DNA of 64,000 bases, taken from assembly GCA_029817715.1 (NCBI GenBank), contig JARUPY010000607.1:1922001-1986000 (forward strand), written 5' to 3'. Below the pieces are notes generated by a model. It saw nothing but the letters and a program-made list of their open reading frames with translations. It made no database searches and was not told the DNA's origin. Source of the stretch: Melastoma dodecandrum (Eukaryota > Streptophyta > Magnoliopsida > Myrtales > Melastomataceae). The translations under genes were made by a program, and so were the position numbers. This document shows positions 62,115-64,000 of the stretch, piece by piece (the first letter of the stretch is position 1; each line of letters opens with the position of its first letter).

Positions 62115-64000
62115 TTGCTGATTTTGTGACCAAGTTACAGCAATTTTTCCGGTCTTCATTAATCACAGGTCATTCTCCTTCAGTTGTTGAATTGACTACG
62201 GGTGATTTAGGCCTGTAGTGAAATCCTTTCTTTCCTCGGATAAAGTTGTCTTAGCTTGGGAAGTGAATGTTTCTGGGCCACAGAGCACAGATGGCCAAAC
62301 GGGTGGTGACCAGGATCACATGTCCGATAAAAACCCAGTAACACAAACCTGGTGGAATTCAACACAAATCCTAGGCACAGGGCTCATGCAGGTGTCTGTT
62401 CCTGGGCATTACTAGCTAGCAGGTGAGGAGATCAACCCATGTGGTGTTGGGGGGGTGGGGGGGACGTGCCTAAAAAACCCAACCGGGAGGGAGGAACAGC
62501 AGGGCAACCAAAGTTTCTTTTTGCCAGCTGTCACGGGTACAAGACGAGGGTCGGTGCCTGTCGTCAACGAATGCTTAAGCGAGGCTGCTTGGGCAGTGTC
62601 CATGAGTCGGAGCGCGTGGACAACAGCGAGCGTAGGTGTGTTCGTTGAGATTTGACGGATCAAGTGTGGTTCGAGTCGATGCTCGGACGATGAAGCTGGC
62701 GCGAGGCGCAACGTGACCAGGTTACTGAGGCGCGGAGGCTTGAGAGAGGCTCGTGGGCGGTCCCATGAACGATGTTCGTGAAGAAGCACGAACGTATACG
62801 AACCTAGAGTGGTTTGGTTCGTGGACGTTCTTGATCGTAAAGGTACGAGAAACCGAAAGAGTGATTATTCGTGGATGGTCTTACGAGAGGCCAAAAGAGT
62901 GTTTGGGCGCATTCGTTGGTGAAGGGGCGTCCATGAACGGACGTGTCCTTTGTGAGGGCAACGTTCACCCCTTGAAGGGGGCGACTATTAGGAAAGGGAA
63001 TGTCTTAAGGGAGAGATACCTTTGGACAGCCACGATATTTGGGAAGGGGCGCATAGATTAAGAAAGAGTGCGACCCCAAAGGGCATTAGAGGGCGGTTAC
63101 ATTCTAAGTGACACGAGCCCTTAGGAAATATTGTAACTCTTGGAGAATAGCCACGATCCCTATATATAGGATGACTTGTGAAAGGACATAGACATGAGGG
63201 ATTGGGTTGTATGTATTCATGGGAACAATAATACAATTCGGTGTCTTCATCAAAACAAAGGCTTTCGTTGTATGTGCATACGAGAGACTGATCGTGCTCA
63301 AAGGCGAATTACAACGCCTACATGATGGTTTTACTTGACAGCGAAAATACCATGTGACAATGATGTGTAGTCCCCACCCTTAAAACAGTAATAATGCCAG
63401 AGGATGTTTGAATGCTCAAGGGGAAAAGGCTTGGCTTTTAGCAGGAGAGGAGTGACCACCCCCCTGACCAAACAGCTAGAGGACAAAGGTGGGAAAGAAA
63501 AAGGGGGGTGGTGAGAGTCTCTGAATCGAAGGAAATAAATGCGAGGGGTGGTGGGTATGGGGGGAAACAGACATGAGGTTGACGTTTCAGATTCTTATTG
63601 TCAGAAAAAGAATGGCAGCAGAGATGTGAGCACAGAGAGAGAGAGAAGACAGAGCAGCCCACTTCCTCCTCGTCCAAGCAGAGGCCTCTCACATAGCTTG
63701 AAAAAAAAAAAGTCAAGCCAAAAGCACCATGCTTTGCCCTCTGTATTAGGAAGATTAGTCTATCTTGTATTACAGATAGATCAGCAGATGTGAAAGAGAT
63801 CTATCCACTTTCACTTTCCCAGCTTCCAACACTACCTTCTTATCTAACCTACACCCATGGTTTTGTCATTTTCAAAACAAGGAAAAAATGGGAAATATTA
63901 GAAGATTCTTTTCTAACACATGAAGGACCATATCATATCTCCTTTTGGAAGGCATTTTATACCCAATTCCCCCACTTTTAAGGGCTTCTATTTTGAAGTT
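62115..64000. other. Intergenic region to the window end
   Basis: 3' trailer of the nucleoporin gene, a G-rich patch at 62450-62465, an LTR-like stretch and then anonymous sequence with a GA repeat near 63630-63650. No coding region recognised; a gene may start beyond the window. Confidence 0.35.
62790..63330 (+). mobile_element. LTR-like fragment, possible solo LTR
   Basis: The stretch has LTR style: recurring CGAACG/CGTTC words, then a TATATATAGG box (63160-63170), a downstream leader and an AATAATAC poly-A-like signal (near 63226) before ATTCGGTGTCTTCATC. No ends, target duplication or coding region could be seen, so this is a suggestion only. Confidence 0.35.

Overview
The window is nuclear DNA of a flowering plant, almost certainly a core eudicot. 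The genes carry GT-AG introns and encode plant-only families (SHINE AP2/ERF, EBF, SOS2/CIPK24, SAGL1, BSD2, plastid heme oxygenase). Two nuclear-type tRNA loci, a copia retrotransposon relic and several pseudogenes lie between them. The species cannot be fixed from the sequence. Exon models below were built by hand from splice sites, reading phase and remembered family sequences; no alignment was run.

Layout. 1-7.5 kb is a repeat and pseudogene zone: unexplained repeat-like DNA, a truncated copia element, an intronless fragment of cytosolic leucyl-tRNA synthetase and a broken UGT73-type glycosyltransferase. 10-23 kb is gene-rich: a three-finger RanBP2-type protein, a MASS-type MAPK substrate, the F-box/kelch protein SAGL1, ethanolamine kinase head-to-head with an Alba protein, and a membrane-anchored DnaJ protein. 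A tRNA-Ser(AGA) follows. 25-35.5 kb holds an alkenal double-bond reductase, a polygalacturonase, an FkbM-type methyltransferase, the Rubisco chaperone BSD2, a decayed tRNA-Arg and heme oxygenase 1. 36.9-45.3 kb holds an SPX-domain fossil, a SHINE transcription factor, an unidentified ORF pair, a small membrane-protein gene entered by a 179-bp C tract, and a decayed bL36 fossil. 49-62 kb holds an EIN3-binding F-box gene, SOS2/CIPK24 and a NUP1-like FG nucleoporin gene. The last 2 kb has an LTR-like stretch.

The genes do not form one pathway. Recurrent themes are hormone and stress signalling (EBF, SOS2, MASS), cuticle control (SAGL1, SHINE), membrane lipid synthesis (ethanolamine kinase) and plastid function (BSD2, heme oxygenase). 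Gene content resembles two related Arabidopsis neighbourhoods (HO1/FkbM/ethanolamine kinase/EBF1 on chromosome 2; EBF2/SHN2/RanBP2 finger on chromosome 5), which suggests a conserved ancestral block. I found no convincing new multi-gene system. The best leads are the C tract inside a coding frame, an in-frame removable intron in the zinc-finger gene, and several unexplained repeat families.
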